Part shown: piece after piece, positions 20,820 to 21,571 of the stretch | How the letters are laid out: each line of letters opens with the position of its first letter | Numbering within the stretch: the stretch's first letter is position 1 | Source of the DNA: a virus | Reading direction: 5' to 3' (one strand) | IMG/VR virus record: IMGVR_UViG_3300001533_001058 | Location: 1-21,571 of that record | DNA: 21,571 nucleotides | Translations under genes and position numbers: made by a program | Notes under the pieces: generated by a model | What the model saw: the letters and a program-made list of their open reading frames with translations, nothing else | Database searches by the model: none | What the model was told of the DNA's origin: nothing

Positions 20820-21571
20820 ATGGCAATCTCAATTAGAATTAGAAACGGAATGCGACCATCACCGTCAACCGGTGAGGGTGGAGCGACAGAAGGCGATGTA
20901 AGAGGTTCATTTTCAGATATTATCGATACTATTGGTGTCGTTGATCTAGCCGGTGGGCATTTAGAGGTAGTCGAAAACTCCCCTGCTGATATGTCCGTTG
21001 TTGTCAATCCCGGTGTAGGTTATATCCCTAATTCTGATTATGACGAATTTGACAGTGATGAGATTAAATTTTGGGAAGCAGTGGTAACCACAGAAACCGA
21101 AGTAGAAATATCAGATAATGATTCAGGCGAAACACGAATAGACTTAATTTGTTTGAAATTAGACACAGCCGTCGAACCCGACGAACACGCAAGTAATGTG
21201 GCTACCCTAGTAGCGGTTGAAGGTACTCCAGGTGCTGGAACTCCCGCATTACCCGATAATCACTTATTACTCGCTGAAGTTGAGGTGGCTGACAGTGCGG
21301 TTACCATAACTAATGCCGAAATAACAGACGAAAGAGAGCAATCAACTTTTAATGAAGATTTTGGTGGTGGTGGTGCTGATATGGTAACTTTAGACGGTGT
21401 TCAAACCCTAACTAATAAAACACTTACTTCACCTGTAATCAATTTAGGAAATCAACCTTTAATGTGTAAATCAGTTGCTATTGCAGATAATGCAGCAACT
21501 TCTTTTACACCTACTTCAGGTAGTAGACATTTAGTTATAATTTTTGGAACAAGTAACGTTGGCTTGTTTGG
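20820..21571 (+). CDS. Tail fibre / receptor-binding-like protein, cut by window end
   Basis: The frame opens with MAISIRIRNGMRPSPSTGEG and stays open for 250 codons to the window edge. The N-terminal half is beta-rich and acidic (VVNPGVGYIPNSDYDEF, IDLICLKLDTAVEPDE), resembling the structural shoulder found in tail or baseplate proteins. A GGGG linker is followed by VTLDGVQTLTNKTLTSPVIN, a fibre motif common in phage tail fibres. Its promoter and leader match those of the major capsid and tail genes, suggesting high expression. The C-terminal receptor-binding part lies outside the window. Confidence 0.78.
   Translation, partial: MAISIRIRNGMRPSPSTGEGGATEGDVRGSFSDIIDTIGVVDLAGGHLEVVENSPADMSVVVNPGVGYIPNSDYDEFDSDEIKFWEAVVTTETEVEISDNDSGETRIDLICLKLDTAVEPDEHASNVATLVAVEGTPGAGTPALPDNHLLLAEVEVADSAVTITNAEITDEREQSTFNEDFGGGGADMVTLDGVQTLTNKTLTSPVINLGNQPLMCKSVAIADNAATSFTPTSGSRHLVIIFGTSNVGLF

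Noticed and set aside
1-21571. CRISPR arrays, tRNA genes, insertion sequences, integrase or att sites
   Set aside because: No spaced repeat array, no cloverleaf-like sequence with the conserved T-loop, and no transposase or integrase motifs were seen by eye.

Overview
This window is a contiguous piece of a tailed double-stranded DNA phage or prophage of siphovirus type. The DNA is AT-rich and very gene-dense. Every recognisable gene is a phage gene or sits inside the phage operon. TAA, TAG and TGA all end genes that abut or overlap their neighbours, so the standard bacterial code fits, and codes that read UGA as an amino acid are ruled out. The host cannot be named from sequence alone. Consensus TATAAT promoters argue against Bacteroidota. 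The short tape measure, the DUF5659-like gene, the fused capsid and portal genes and the style of the tail-tip proteins remind me of phages from Patescibacteria (CPR) assemblies, but this is only an impression.

Layout. (1) Positions 1-1373, minus strand: a short block of four genes, including a replisome-organizer-like protein and a DUF5659-like protein. Each has a Shine-Dalgarno-like sequence. (2) 1374-1503: a divergent control region. (3) 1504-2356, plus strand: five very small overlapping or closely spaced ORFs and a 116-base non-coding stretch with direct repeats and competing G/C hairpins just before the terminase genes. (4) 2349-6047: small terminase, large terminase, and a portal fused to a MuF-like head morphogenesis domain. 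(5) 6034-11032: five overlapping genes for glycan chemistry (GT2, GT4, polysaccharide pyruvyl transferase, MurB-like reductase, two-domain glycosyltransferase), inserted between portal and capsid. (6) 11001-11798: small accessory ORFs, one apparently interrupted by an amber codon. (7) 11860-13554: protease fused to major capsid protein. (8) 13574-15251: terminator, new promoter and the neck genes. (9) 15387-21571: major tail protein, tail chaperones with a canonical -1 frameshift site, tape measure, distal tail protein, hub-like protein, tail-tip proteins and the start of a fibre-like protein that runs off the window.

The most unusual signal is regulatory. Five plus-strand ORFs (2183, 3897, 13619, 15876, 16491) have a perfect TATAAT only 5-6 bases before their ATG, four of them as extended -10 (TGnTATAAT) elements. 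They look like transcription units whose mRNAs begin at or beside the start codon. Three more (major capsid, major tail protein, fibre-like protein) have a TATAAT followed by a short leader carrying a shared GGGCAGG or GGGCGGG motif. The minus-strand genes instead use Shine-Dalgarno-like sites.

The second point of interest is the glycan cassette. It combines two enzyme families that handle PEP-derived groups on sugars (pyruvyl transferase and MurB) with three glycosyltransferases, all translationally overlapped with the portal gene. I infer that virions or the host surface are decorated with an unusual sugar.
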